Source of the DNA: Myxococcales bacterium
Lineage (GTDB): Bacteria; Myxococcota_A; Polyangia; Palsa-1104; JAEUJZ01
Direction of reading: 5' to 3'
Assembly (NCBI GenBank): GCA_016794465.1
Contig: JAEUKA010000053.1
Coordinates: 165,530-229,529, forward strand
DNA: 64,000 bases
Under the pieces are notes generated by a model that ran no database searches, was not told the origin of the DNA, and was given only the letters and a program-made list of their open reading frames with translations. Positions 17,270 through 26,387 of this stretch are shown here, in pieces; position 1 is the first letter of the stretch; each line of letters starts with the position of its first letter. The translations under genes and the position numbers were made by a program.

Positions 17270-17770
17270 TTATTCGCTGCGGGGATGGACGATCAGGACC
17301 GGGCAGGGCGCCGAGCGAAGGACTTTTTCCGCCACCGAGCCGAGGAGCAAGTGACGGACGCCGGGCCGACTGTGGCTGCCCATGATGATCAGGTCGGCGG
17401 ACACCTCACGGGCGTGCTCGACGATCGACTCGGCGGGGCGACCATCGATCATGCTGTATTCGATGCTGACGCCGAAGACGTACTTGCGACTACAGATCGC
17501 CTCTAGCTCGGTGCGGATGTGGGCCGAGACTTCCGCCGCTTTCTCGACCAGTGCCGCCGCCGCGCCGCGCATTCCCGGGCTGACCAGGAACGGCACCTCG
17601 TAGTCGGGCTGGACTGCTGCATGGAACAGGCGAATCCGCGCGCCGAGTGCTTTGGCCAGCTCCAGCGCGTAGTCGAGCACCTGCTCGGAAAACGCCGACA
17701 GATCCGTCGGCACCAGGATTTGAGAAATCACAGTCGGGCTGCCACTTGGGGTGGCCTTCTCTTGGGTCAT
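17270..17770 (-). CDS. Universal stress protein (UspA family)
   Basis: 166 residues from the ATG at 17770, preceded by GGAGCGG at good spacing. The fold starts QILVPTDLSAFSEQVLDYALELAKALGA and ends LIIMGSHSRPGVRHLLLGSVAEKVLRSAPCPVLIVHP. The ATP-binding G-2X-G-9X-G-S/T pattern is present except that the second glycine is serine (GSHSRPG), so nucleotide binding may be weakened. A cytoplasmic stress-response protein. It is the last gene of the long minus-strand run, starting 27 bp after the SctJ-like stop, and may be co-transcribed. Confidence 0.92.
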   Translation of the reverse strand: MTQEKATPSGSPTVISQILVPTDLSAFSEQVLDYALELAKALGARIRLFHAAVQPDYEVPFLVSPGMRGAAAALVEKAAEVSAHIRTELEAICSRKYVFGVSIEYSMIDGRPAESIVEHAREVSADLIIMGSHSRPGVRHLLLGSVAEKVLRSAPCPVLIVHPRSE

Positions 17771-17796
17771 GGTCCGCTCCGTATAGCAGAGATTTT

Positions 17797-18558
17797 TCAC
17801 GAGCTTGTCAGCGCGTGAAGGGCATGTTCGGTCTTTTTCGGTTTCTCGTCACGGCGGCGACTGCGCCACAGAAGCCCGGCCAGCAGCAGCGCCAAGCCCG
17901 ACACAAGTCCACACAGCGCCCCGAGGATTGGCAAAAGCAGGCGCTGACTTCCCGGCGGCGGCGGCACGGCCAGTGGCGGACTGGGCGCTTGCGTCGACAG
18001 CACCGTCACATCGGCGGCATCCAGGCCCACCACCGACCGGGCGATAAGCTCAGCCACCTCGCTCGGCTTAAGCGGCAGCGGTCCCCGCAGGCGCAGCAGC
18101 ACCGCCGCCGTCGGACGAAGCTGGGCCGTCGGCAGCAGCGGATCGGGCTCGGCCTGGGTCAGGTGAACCCGCGCGTGACTGACCTGCGGCAAGCTCTCCA
18201 GTGTCTCGACGAGAGCCTGCTCGCGCTCGCCCAGCTGCACCGCCCGCGCTTCCGACGGCAAAAGCGCCAGCTTGCCACCGCCCGACTGCCGAGGCTCAGC
18301 GGCGGGCAGCCCCTGCTCACCCAGCAGCGCCAGCGCCCGCTCTTCCTCGCGACGTGACCCGAGCAGCGTATACGTCGTCCCACGCAGCGCCGAGCGGCCA
18401 CTCGGTCGCTTGTCCGCTTGCAGCCCCGCCTGTCGCAGGGCCAACAGGGCCTCGTTGGCGTGCCGCTCGGACAGGTCGTGATACAGCTCGACCTCGCAGC
18501 CACTGAGCAGCAGCCCCGTCGCCAGTCCGCACGTCAGACGCTGGAACTGGGATCGCAT
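17797..18558 (-). CDS. sctJ: SctJ/YscJ-like type III secretion inner-ring lipoprotein, orphan
   Basis: 253 residues from the ATG at 18558 (a GTG at 18576 is an alternative). The lipoprotein signal ends LLLSGC (Cys21) and continues CEVELYHDLSERHANEALLALRQAG, the strongly recognisable YscJ/PrgK/FliF ring-building domain. A second ring-building domain follows (about 110-185: ETLESLPQVSHARVHLTQ, ADVTVLS). The C-terminus has a transmembrane helix (LLLPILGALCGLVSGLALLL) and a basic cytoplasmic tail, as in SctJ. Normally it forms the periplasmic inner-membrane ring of an injectisome. No other secretion gene is in the window, so its role here is open. It lies 70 bp after the diverged transglutaminase-like gene. 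Confidence 0.85.
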   Translation of the reverse strand: MRSQFQRLTCGLATGLLLSGCEVELYHDLSERHANEALLALRQAGLQADKRPSGRSALRGTTYTLLGSRREEERALALLGEQGLPAAEPRQSGGGKLALLPSEARAVQLGEREQALVETLESLPQVSHARVHLTQAEPDPLLPTAQLRPTAAVLLRLRGPLPLKPSEVAELIARSVVGLDAADVTVLSTQAPSPPLAVPPPPGSQRLLLPILGALCGLVSGLALLLAGLLWRSRRRDEKPKKTEHALHALTSS

Positions 18559-18628
18559 GTCACGACGAGAAACCACCAGCTTATGCTAATCCGACAAATG
18601 CCCAGCTGTCACGGGACTTTGCCCCGAG

Positions 18629-21600
18629 TTACGGGCTGGCCAGGTCGATGAGTGCGAAGGCTTCCTCGGCAGAGTCGATGTGGGCCGCGAAGTCGACAAA
18701 GGCCGGATAGCTCTTGGGCAAGATGCGCTGCCGAGGGATGTTGTTTTCCACCGACAGCAGCACGTGGCCGGCCTCGCTGCGGACCTTCCGGTCGTAGCTG
18801 CCAAAGCCGCGCTCGGTGACCGGCTCGGCCAGCTGGGCGACGCGGGCTCCCACAGGTAGTTTGATGTCGGCGGTCAGCGTACCTGGGGTGACATAGCTTA
18901 CAATCAGCGGCAGCTGCCTTTGTGGCGCCGTGACGTAGCGACGACTGAGCAGCAGCGGATACGGCACCGTCAGCACCAGCTGTTTCCGACCGTCCTTGCC
19001 CAGCCGCTGCCGCGCGAGGTGTGGCGCAGTAAACCGATAGGTGATCAAGAGCGGCGCGTTGTCGTCGTCCATCGGCCCATAGGTCAGCTCGTGCAGGCTG
19101 GCGCCGGGGAAGAAGTAGCCGAGCGCTCGCTGCTCCAGCGCCTGCCGCAGCTTGTCTTCGGCCATGTGCTCGACCTGATCGCGCCACTCGCTGGCGGGCT
19201 GGCCGGTCAGCGTCTCACGAACGACCACCTGGGCACTGCCGCTCTTGTCCAGCTCGGCGCTCAGCTCGACGCGGCGCTGATCGGTCAGCATCGGCCAGCG
19301 GTGCGGCAGCTGCTGCATTCCCGGCGGCATGCCACCCGCTCGGGGCAGCGCCAGCTCGACCTGCTCGACGCGCGGCAGCTTCGGTTGTGAGGTGGCATCG
19401 GGAATGCGCAGCGCCTGTGCCCCCCGCAGCAGCGGTCGCACAAGTCCCGTCGGAGTGTGTCGAAAGTACGGATCGACCCACAGCAGCGGCTTGCCAGCGG
19501 CATCCGGCGCCACCGCGACGAGCATCTCGGAAAACGCCAGCACATCGGGCAGTGGCCCTTCCAGCTTGGGGTTGTTCTCGGGCCGAGCCAGCCACGCCTC
19601 CGCCGGAATCCCGACGGCCTTACACAGTGCCAGCAGCAGCACATCGCGCCGGCCTTCTTTTCGCGCCAGGATCGAGCTGGCCGACTCGTCGAAGCTGCCG
19701 CCGCTGTGGATGTTTTTGCGCACCCACTCGTCGAGCTTGCGGACCCGCGCGACCTGACTATCACTCGTCTCGGGCGAGCCCTGCGCCGGACCGGCGACTC
19801 TGTGGGCCAGCTCGATCAGCTCTCGCGTCATGCGCAGCGCCCGAAAGCGTCGCTCGCGAATCTGGTTGACATAGCCTTCCAGAGACACCCCCGAGCCGAC
19901 ACGCACCGACGGCGACCAGTCATCGACCTGCCCTTGATCGAGCGGCTGCTCCGGCTGCATGCGCGGCACCTGGGTGCGCTTCCAGAACCGCTGCACCAAG
20001 TCACCGTCGCTGGTCTGCGTGCTCATCGGGAGCTGCCGCTTGCCGTCGCTGTCAGCCGGACCCCGCAGGTCAATCTGGAGCGGCAGGTCCTTGGGCGTGA
20101 TCAGCAAATACTCACTGCGATCGAGTGGGGCATCTGCCGACGCAAAGTAAAAGCGATCGCCAAGAAAGCCGCTTGGAGAAATCGGCGACGGATCATCACG
20201 GTCGATGTACTCGTACTCCACATAGTCACCGACCTCTAGGGCCGGGGCCGAGATGCTCTCTTTTTCCGGAATCTCCTCGGGCTCACGGGTGCTGCCATCG
20301 GCCTTGATCGTCCGCAGCGTCAGCACCTCGGCCCCGTCGGGAATGTGGATCTCTCCGAAGCGCTCGATGCCTTCTTTGGTCAGCACTTGGATCAGGTTGT
20401 GGGTAAGTTGCAGACGGGCACCGCTCGGGAAGACCCGCATGACCGTCCGATCGAGGAGCAGCACCGCCGGCTCGCCGCTGTAGACGCCGTGCCGAGCCAC
20501 AAACTCGCGAATCACCTGCTTGCCGTCGATGCGATAGGGCTCGATCGCGTCGCGCTGACCGAGTGCTTGCAGTGCCTTGGCCAGCTCCGGCGACTCGGGC
20601 AGCTCGGCCAGACCTTGCTTGATGTGCTGTAGCGCTGTCTCGGGCTGGCCTCGCTCGACATACAGGTTGGCCAGATCGGTGTACAGGTTGACACTGCGCG
20701 GCGAGAGCGCCTGCAGCTTGAGCAGTGTCGTCGTCGCTGGCCCGAGATCGCGCCGAGCCAGCAGCACCCGCGATAGCCCTCGCAGCCACGGCTGGCTTTC
20801 AGGCTCTAGCTGCAACAGGCGCTCGAACTCATGCTGGGCTTCGTCCAGTCGCCCCCCGTCGAGCAGCGCGTCCGCCCAGCGCTCGGAATAGGGATTACAG
20901 CTCGCCAGCGCCTGCGCAGCGACCAGGGCGCCCCGATCGTCCTGCTGCTCGCGACGAAAATCGACCAGGCTCTCCAGCGTCGGACAGGCCGTCGGTCCCA
21001 GCTTCTGGGCTTCCGCCAGCGCCGCCGCTGCTTCGACGACAAAGCCGCGCGTCTTCAGCACCCGATGGCGGAGCAGCTCGGTCTGCCAGGTTCGCTCGAC
21101 ACCCTCGGGAAGACTCGTCAGAAGCTCGTGGGCCTGCACCGGCTTTTCGTCCTGCAAAAGCAGCCTGGCCAGCGACAGCCGTGCCGAGAGCAGCTGCGGA
21201 CTGTGGGAAAGCGCCGTCTTTAGCTGCGAGCGGGCTCGATCCCGCGCCAGCCGCTCTGGCCGACTGCGATCGTCGAGCATCAGCCCTGCATACAGCGTCC
21301 GCAGCGCCGCAAAGCGTGGCGTCTGTTCCAGGTGCTCGCTCGCCACCGTAAGACCTTCGTCGGGACGACCGGCCAGATAGGCTTGCTGCATCAGCAGCAG
21401 CGCCCGCAGCGCCCCTTGCCAGCGCGTCTCAGCCGGCGGCACAGGCGACAGCGAGCGCTCCGTCACTGTGACCTTCCCGGCGATCGGCTGCGGCGCGGAA
21501 ACGGGCGCACCGTCGAAAAACTGAGCCCCGGTCAGGGCGATCTGGACATGGCTGCTGCCGGATACGCCGAGCTTGATGCCGATGGTGTGGGCGCCGGCTG

Positions 21601-22543
21601 GCAGCGACAGCGACAGGTAGCGTCGTCCCACCGGCTCGCTGTCGAGATAGTGGCGCTGGCCGTCGATGTAAAGTGCCCACGGTGTGCCGGCTGTCTCGAC
21701 GCTGAGCGGCAGAGGCTGACCGCCGAGAGTCTGAAGCCAGCTGTGGACGAAGAACACGCCGGGCTTGCCGGGCAGGCCTTGCACCGTGACGCTACAGCCC
21801 GAGCCGCTGCGCGGTCGATACCGTGGACGGGCCGGATCACTCATCGGGGAATCGCCCGGCATTGGACTGAGTACATCCAGCATCGGCAGGTGACCGTGCG
21901 GACCGCTTAGGTAGAGCACTGGTGGACAGCCACGCTCGATGTCGACGCGACTGGCCTGCGCTTCGTCGCCGAGCAGGCGCAGCTGTTGGCCGAGGAGAGC
22001 CGCCAGAAGCTGCTGACTCTCGACAGGCAGACGACCCCGCTGCTGCCAGATGCGCAGCAGTCGAGCGGCGAGCTGCTGGTCATCGTCCTTGCCGGTGCCA
22101 GCGACGCCGTGCGAGAGCAGCCGATGTGCCGCCAGCTCGGCCACCACCGATGACCACGAGTCCGGCTGCTTCTGCGCAATGTGATGTTCCAGAAACTGCA
22201 ACAGCAGCTGCTGGGCGCGTCGTGGCTGACCGTTGCTCTGCGCCGCCAGCGCTGCCCCCAGGAACGTCAGGCTGTCGGATACGCCTTGGCTGCGGGCTTG
22301 CGAGAGCAGCGTCTCCGCCTCGTGACTGTCGCCGGACACCAAGAGCGCCAGCCCCAGCTCTCGCAGCAGCGTCGGGTCAGAGCCTTTGCTCTGCGCCACC
22401 TTGCCCTTCAGCGCGGCGACCTGATCTTGCAGCGGCGGACTGTGGAGATAGCGGTCTTTGACGGGCGCCGCCGAGGGAGCACAGCCGATACACAAAAGCA
22501 GCGGCAGCGCAAGCACAATCAAGCAGAGTGACTTCTTACTCAC
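18629..22543 (-). CDS. Lipoprotein with TPR repeats, DUF3857 and an apparently inactive transglutaminase-like domain
   Basis: 1304 residues from GTG 22543, which overlaps the end of the preceding gene by eight bases (GTGAGTAA). The signal ends in CIGC (Cys21). Residues about 30-700 are TPR-like repeats interrupted by a beta domain. DUF3857 (about 700-850: LTHNLIQVLTKEGIERF, EVGDYVEYEYIDRDDPSP) leads into a transglutaminase-like domain (about 930-1070). At the position where the sister protein has the catalytic GDCKDKA, this one has EGRRDVLLLALC, so the nucleophile is lost or moved. The partner strand VDPYFRHTP keeps an Asp. A C-terminal beta domain matches the sister protein. Probably a surface-anchored binding paralogue rather than an enzyme. 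Confidence 0.82.
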   Translation of the reverse strand: MSKKSLCLIVLALPLLLCIGCAPSAAPVKDRYLHSPPLQDQVAALKGKVAQSKGSDPTLLRELGLALLVSGDSHEAETLLSQARSQGVSDSLTFLGAALAAQSNGQPRRAQQLLLQFLEHHIAQKQPDSWSSVVAELAAHRLLSHGVAGTGKDDDQQLAARLLRIWQQRGRLPVESQQLLAALLGQQLRLLGDEAQASRVDIERGCPPVLYLSGPHGHLPMLDVLSPMPGDSPMSDPARPRYRPRSGSGCSVTVQGLPGKPGVFFVHSWLQTLGGQPLPLSVETAGTPWALYIDGQRHYLDSEPVGRRYLSLSLPAGAHTIGIKLGVSGSSHVQIALTGAQFFDGAPVSAPQPIAGKVTVTERSLSPVPPAETRWQGALRALLLMQQAYLAGRPDEGLTVASEHLEQTPRFAALRTLYAGLMLDDRSRPERLARDRARSQLKTALSHSPQLLSARLSLARLLLQDEKPVQAHELLTSLPEGVERTWQTELLRHRVLKTRGFVVEAAAALAEAQKLGPTACPTLESLVDFRREQQDDRGALVAAQALASCNPYSERWADALLDGGRLDEAQHEFERLLQLEPESQPWLRGLSRVLLARRDLGPATTTLLKLQALSPRSVNLYTDLANLYVERGQPETALQHIKQGLAELPESPELAKALQALGQRDAIEPYRIDGKQVIREFVARHGVYSGEPAVLLLDRTVMRVFPSGARLQLTHNLIQVLTKEGIERFGEIHIPDGAEVLTLRTIKADGSTREPEEIPEKESISAPALEVGDYVEYEYIDRDDPSPISPSGFLGDRFYFASADAPLDRSEYLLITPKDLPLQIDLRGPADSDGKRQLPMSTQTSDGDLVQRFWKRTQVPRMQPEQPLDQGQVDDWSPSVRVGSGVSLEGYVNQIRERRFRALRMTRELIELAHRVAGPAQGSPETSDSQVARVRKLDEWVRKNIHSGGSFDESASSILARKEGRRDVLLLALCKAVGIPAEAWLARPENNPKLEGPLPDVLAFSEMLVAVAPDAAGKPLLWVDPYFRHTPTGLVRPLLRGAQALRIPDATSQPKLPRVEQVELALPRAGGMPPGMQQLPHRWPMLTDQRRVELSAELDKSGSAQVVVRETLTGQPASEWRDQVEHMAEDKLRQALEQRALGYFFPGASLHELTYGPMDDDNAPLLITYRFTAPHLARQRLGKDGRKQLVLTVPYPLLLSRRYVTAPQRQLPLIVSYVTPGTLTADIKLPVGARVAQLAEPVTERGFGSYDRKVRSEAGHVLLSVENNIPRQRILPKSYPAFVDFAAHIDSAEEAFALIDLASP

Positions 22544-25500
22544 GGCCCACCAGGAGTTCTTGAGAGAGCACGCTATCGACCTCGGACAGGAACTTGCGGA
22601 ACGCCGGATAGTCGCTGGCAGTGACGCGGTGACGGTCGATCCGCAGCTCGGACTTGGCGGTGACGGCAATGCCGCCCTTGCCGGGATGTTGCTCGATGCT
22701 GAGCGTGAAGCGGCCAAACGGCGACTCGACGGCGCGCGACTCCGGCAAGCGATGGACCGCGAACCGACCCGGCAGGGTCACCGTGACTTCGTCTTGGGCC
22801 AGCCACGCGAAGCCGAGCACCAGATCGTAGCGACGACTCGACAGCCGGGCGTAGCTGCGCAGAAGATCGGGTTCCCGACCGAGCGGTCGCATCGACAGCG
22901 AGCCCGCCCCAGCGCCACCGCCGCCGCCACCACTTGGGGGCCGCGCCCACTTGGGAACAAGCAGCTCGCCGCGCAGCACCACCGATTTTTCCAGATCTAG
23001 CACCCCGGGCACCGCCACTTGCAGCGCCTGCGCCCCGGGGAAGTACTCGTTCCACGACTTCTCATAGCGCTCTTTTTGCGACGAGGGATTCTGGAAGTGA
23101 TCGCGGAAGCGATGCGCCGTCTGACCCGCCACCGTCAGCTGCTCACTGACCTTCGCCCGTCCCGACTCGTCGAGCTGCACCGACAGCACCCGCCGCGTCA
23201 GGCTCTGATGCGACGGCAGCACCGGCGTCCGTGCCAGGTGACCTTTGCCGGCATACGGCGGACGCGGGTCGGTCACCACCAGCACCATGATGTCCTGGTC
23301 CATCATCGGCAGCTCCATCGAGCCAGAAAACTCCGCCGTACCGTCGAGAAACAGGTTGTATTTGGGCACATAGACGATCGCGTGATCAAACACCGCCAGC
23401 GACGCCGGCTCTCCGTCGATGTTGCCGCCCTTGGTGGTCCGCGCCAGCGTCAGCGAGCTGTCGATCCCGACCTCTTTTAGCATCACGTGGAGCAGCGCCG
23501 CTTTGTCCTTGCAGTCGCCAAACTTGCGCTCCCAGATCTGCGACACCTTGTAGGGCTTGTAGCCGTGGATGCCGAACTCGAGGCCGACGTAGCGGGTGCG
23601 GCGGACCACCTCGTCGTAGAGCGCGCGAATCCGGCCCAGCTCGTCCGTCGCGGGGATGCTCGCGACCACCGCCTGGGCGGCGCGGCTGACCTCGGTCGAC
23701 GGCTGCAAGGACTCAGCGACGAGTCCTTTGTACCAAGTGGCGACATCTTCCCAGCTCTTGTACGTCGAGACATGGATGTACGTCGACAGCTCGGCAAAAC
23801 CGGGTCGCCCGGCCTCGTCGTGGATGCGCGGCAGGTTCTTGGCGACAAAGCGGATGATGTGGTCTTTGCCCTGTGTCTCGTCGCTGCGTGAGAAGCTGGC
23901 TTCACTCGGGAGGCGCGGCTGATTGAAGTACAGCGGTCGGCGGCGCAGATCCTCCTCGGGCAGCGTCAGGGAATAGCGTGCCTCGAGGACCGGAATGCTC
24001 TCTTGCAGGTAGTGCACGTCGCCAAAATAGTCCGCGAACAGGTTGCGACGACCGACATCCGACAGCACGTACTCGACCACCACCACGTCGCCGGGACGCA
24101 GCCCATCGAAGCGAATGCTCAGCGCGTGCACGTCGTAATACAGGCCGTACCAAGGCTCCGAGGCGTCGCTCTCGCTCTGCGAGACACTCTCGACGACCTC
24201 GCCGCTCGGCTTTAAGACCTTGGCGGTCTTGACCTGCACCGACTGCGTATCGGGGGTGTAGCTGATGCCGATCTCGTCGTAGCTGCGGCTGCCGTTGTCG
24301 TCGAGGATCTCGACCACCCGCTGGATGTAGTGCTCGGACAGGCCGTTGGCGTGGATGCGGACCACTTTTTGGTCGAGCAGCACCCTCGCGCTATCGCCCG
24401 CTTTGACCGCCGGACGAGGCTTCTTGAGCAGCGACTCCACCTCGACCTGAAACTGTCGCTGCAGATCCTCCGCCGAGCGCGCTTGTGGGTCCAGCACCTG
24501 CAAGTACTCCCGCAGCGGCGGATTCTGCGGCTTGAGCTCCAGCGCCCGTCGGTACGATGCCACCGCCAGCTCCGTCCGGCCCAGCTTGTGCTGTAGACGG
24601 CCCCGTCGCTCGAACCACTCCGCGTCCCCGACGAGCTGGGACATCGCCCCCGACAGCAGCTGCAGCGCCGCCTCGGGCTGCCCCGAGCCTTCGAGGATGT
24701 CGATCCGCTCGCGCAGCGGAAAGTGATAGTCCGGCTTCACCGCTTGCAGTCGCGTAAGCAGCGTCAGCGCTTCCTCGATGTTACCTGCCGCTCGTCGTCG
24801 GGAAATCAGGTAACGCAGCGCCTCGTCATCGTCGGGCTGCTCCTTGAGCATCGCTTGATATCCCGCCTCGGCCTCGCGGTGCCGGCCCAGGCGCGACAGC
24901 AGCTCGGCGTGAGCCCGCAGCGTCAGCACCGACGGAGCACTCTCCAGCAGTGGCAAGATTCGCTGGTAGCCGACGCTGGCCAGGCCGCGACTCTGCGCCA
25001 GTCGAGCCAGCCCCAGCGTCGCGGTATACAGGCTTGGGGCCAGTCGCGCGGCCTCTCCAAAGGCTTGCTCGGCGAGTCGCAGCCGCCCGGCCTGCTCATA
25101 CGTCGTTCCCTGCTCAACGAGGAGTCGCGCCCGCTCGATCGCTTCGTCGCCGCCCGGCAGCGCAATCCCGGCCTCGACCGCCAGTCGTCGCTTGTTGTCA
25201 TCTTCCGTCGCTGCCGCGAGCAGTCGATGGCCGCGTCGACTCGGCTTCAGCGTCACCGCCTCGCTCAGCAGCGCTTCCGACTCATGCTGCTCGGGATCAC
25301 TTGGCTGCACATGCTGAAGAAACAGGGCCAGATCGGTCAGCTGCTCGGCCCGCTGCGCCGCGAGCGGACTGCCCGCTTTGGCGACCGTCACGCGCGCCCG
25401 CAGCCCGGCAATCAGCGTCTGGGGCTTGCCCAACTGCACCGCCGCCGCCGCCGGCACTCTCCAGCCCTCCTCAGGCGGCGTTGCCTGCTGCAACAGCCCG

Positions 25501-26381
25501 CTGAGCGCCTTGCCATCAAGCGAGGTCAGCCGCAGCACAAACGCCCAGCGACCGCTCTGCGACGACACCTTGACCAAGATCCGATTCCAGCCTGGCAGAA
25601 GCTGCGCCGCTCCCGCCTCCTGGTCGATATGGAGCTTGCGATACACGTCGCTGTCGATTACCGCCGGCCCCTGGTTTACAAAGACCTTCACCGCCCCCGT
25701 GGAACCTACCCGCACCGACACCGGCTGGGCCCGCTCGCTCTTGACATAGGTCAGCGCATAGGCCGTTCCTTCCGTCTCGGGCCGCATCCACGAGTCGATC
25801 GGAATGCTGCCGTCGCGGGCCAGCAGCGAATTGGGAATCTGGCGCCACGAAACCGGCAGGGCCGGGCTCTTGCCGGGGTAGCGAGCGGTGGCACTGGGCG
25901 CCGTGGTTTCCGTCTCGGGAGGATAGGCCACCTTGTGACCTTTTCGGCCATCGTTATCAAACGGTCCGACGACGGAAAATGCGGTCAAAAGTCCCAGCTG
26001 CCGCTGCGCGTCTACGGCCCCGGCGTCATCACCGACATGGCGACGGATCAGCTGCTCGTGCCACAGCGCTTCGGCGCGGACCAGCTCGGACAGCGTCGGT
26101 CGTGGCTTGGCCATTTCAGCGGAGGCATCCCGCAGCGCCGCCCGGTCGGTGACCTCGTCCCACAGGTCGGTCAGCCCCAGCAGCGGAATCACTGCCGTCG
26201 CGGAAGGCCGAGCCGACTCGGTCAAAAAGCGCTGCCGCCTGTCGCTGACTTCCTGATCGAAAGGGCTCCTGACGGGGCCTTTTGCTTGGACCACAGCCGA
26301 GCACAGCAAGATCGCGACCAGGCCGGCCAGAGGTGCGCGTGGGGCGCCCGGAAGAAACGGAACAGACGATCGCATCGGCAT
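22536..26381 (-). CDS. Exported TPR/DUF3857/transglutaminase-core protein
   Basis: 1281 residues. A Sec signal peptide (about 1-33, ends VVQA) directs it to the periplasm or surface. A beta-rich module (about 130-330) precedes TPR repeats (about 420-650), DUF3857 (about 660-830; KVVRIHANGLSEHYIQRVVEI) and a transglutaminase-core domain (about 880-1010). The catalytic triad is present: Cys in FGDCKDKAALLHVMLKEVGI, His in VFDHAIVYV and Asp in LFLDGT. Such domains act as cysteine peptidases, peptidoglycan or crosslinking enzymes; the substrate is unknown. It follows the pseudokinase gene after six bases and overlaps the start of its inactive sister gene. Confidence 0.88.
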   Translation of the reverse strand: MPMRSSVPFLPGAPRAPLAGLVAILLCSAVVQAKGPVRSPFDQEVSDRRQRFLTESARPSATAVIPLLGLTDLWDEVTDRAALRDASAEMAKPRPTLSELVRAEALWHEQLIRRHVGDDAGAVDAQRQLGLLTAFSVVGPFDNDGRKGHKVAYPPETETTAPSATARYPGKSPALPVSWRQIPNSLLARDGSIPIDSWMRPETEGTAYALTYVKSERAQPVSVRVGSTGAVKVFVNQGPAVIDSDVYRKLHIDQEAGAAQLLPGWNRILVKVSSQSGRWAFVLRLTSLDGKALSGLLQQATPPEEGWRVPAAAAVQLGKPQTLIAGLRARVTVAKAGSPLAAQRAEQLTDLALFLQHVQPSDPEQHESEALLSEAVTLKPSRRGHRLLAAATEDDNKRRLAVEAGIALPGGDEAIERARLLVEQGTTYEQAGRLRLAEQAFGEAARLAPSLYTATLGLARLAQSRGLASVGYQRILPLLESAPSVLTLRAHAELLSRLGRHREAEAGYQAMLKEQPDDDEALRYLISRRRAAGNIEEALTLLTRLQAVKPDYHFPLRERIDILEGSGQPEAALQLLSGAMSQLVGDAEWFERRGRLQHKLGRTELAVASYRRALELKPQNPPLREYLQVLDPQARSAEDLQRQFQVEVESLLKKPRPAVKAGDSARVLLDQKVVRIHANGLSEHYIQRVVEILDDNGSRSYDEIGISYTPDTQSVQVKTAKVLKPSGEVVESVSQSESDASEPWYGLYYDVHALSIRFDGLRPGDVVVVEYVLSDVGRRNLFADYFGDVHYLQESIPVLEARYSLTLPEEDLRRRPLYFNQPRLPSEASFSRSDETQGKDHIIRFVAKNLPRIHDEAGRPGFAELSTYIHVSTYKSWEDVATWYKGLVAESLQPSTEVSRAAQAVVASIPATDELGRIRALYDEVVRRTRYVGLEFGIHGYKPYKVSQIWERKFGDCKDKAALLHVMLKEVGIDSSLTLARTTKGGNIDGEPASLAVFDHAIVYVPKYNLFLDGTAEFSGSMELPMMDQDIMVLVVTDPRPPYAGKGHLARTPVLPSHQSLTRRVLSVQLDESGRAKVSEQLTVAGQTAHRFRDHFQNPSSQKERYEKSWNEYFPGAQALQVAVPGVLDLEKSVVLRGELLVPKWARPPSGGGGGGAGAGSLSMRPLGREPDLLRSYARLSSRRYDLVLGFAWLAQDEVTVTLPGRFAVHRLPESRAVESPFGRFTLSIEQHPGKGGIAVTAKSELRIDRHRVTASDYPAFRKFLSEVDSVLSQELLVGRE

Positions 26382-26387
26382 CAGCTT

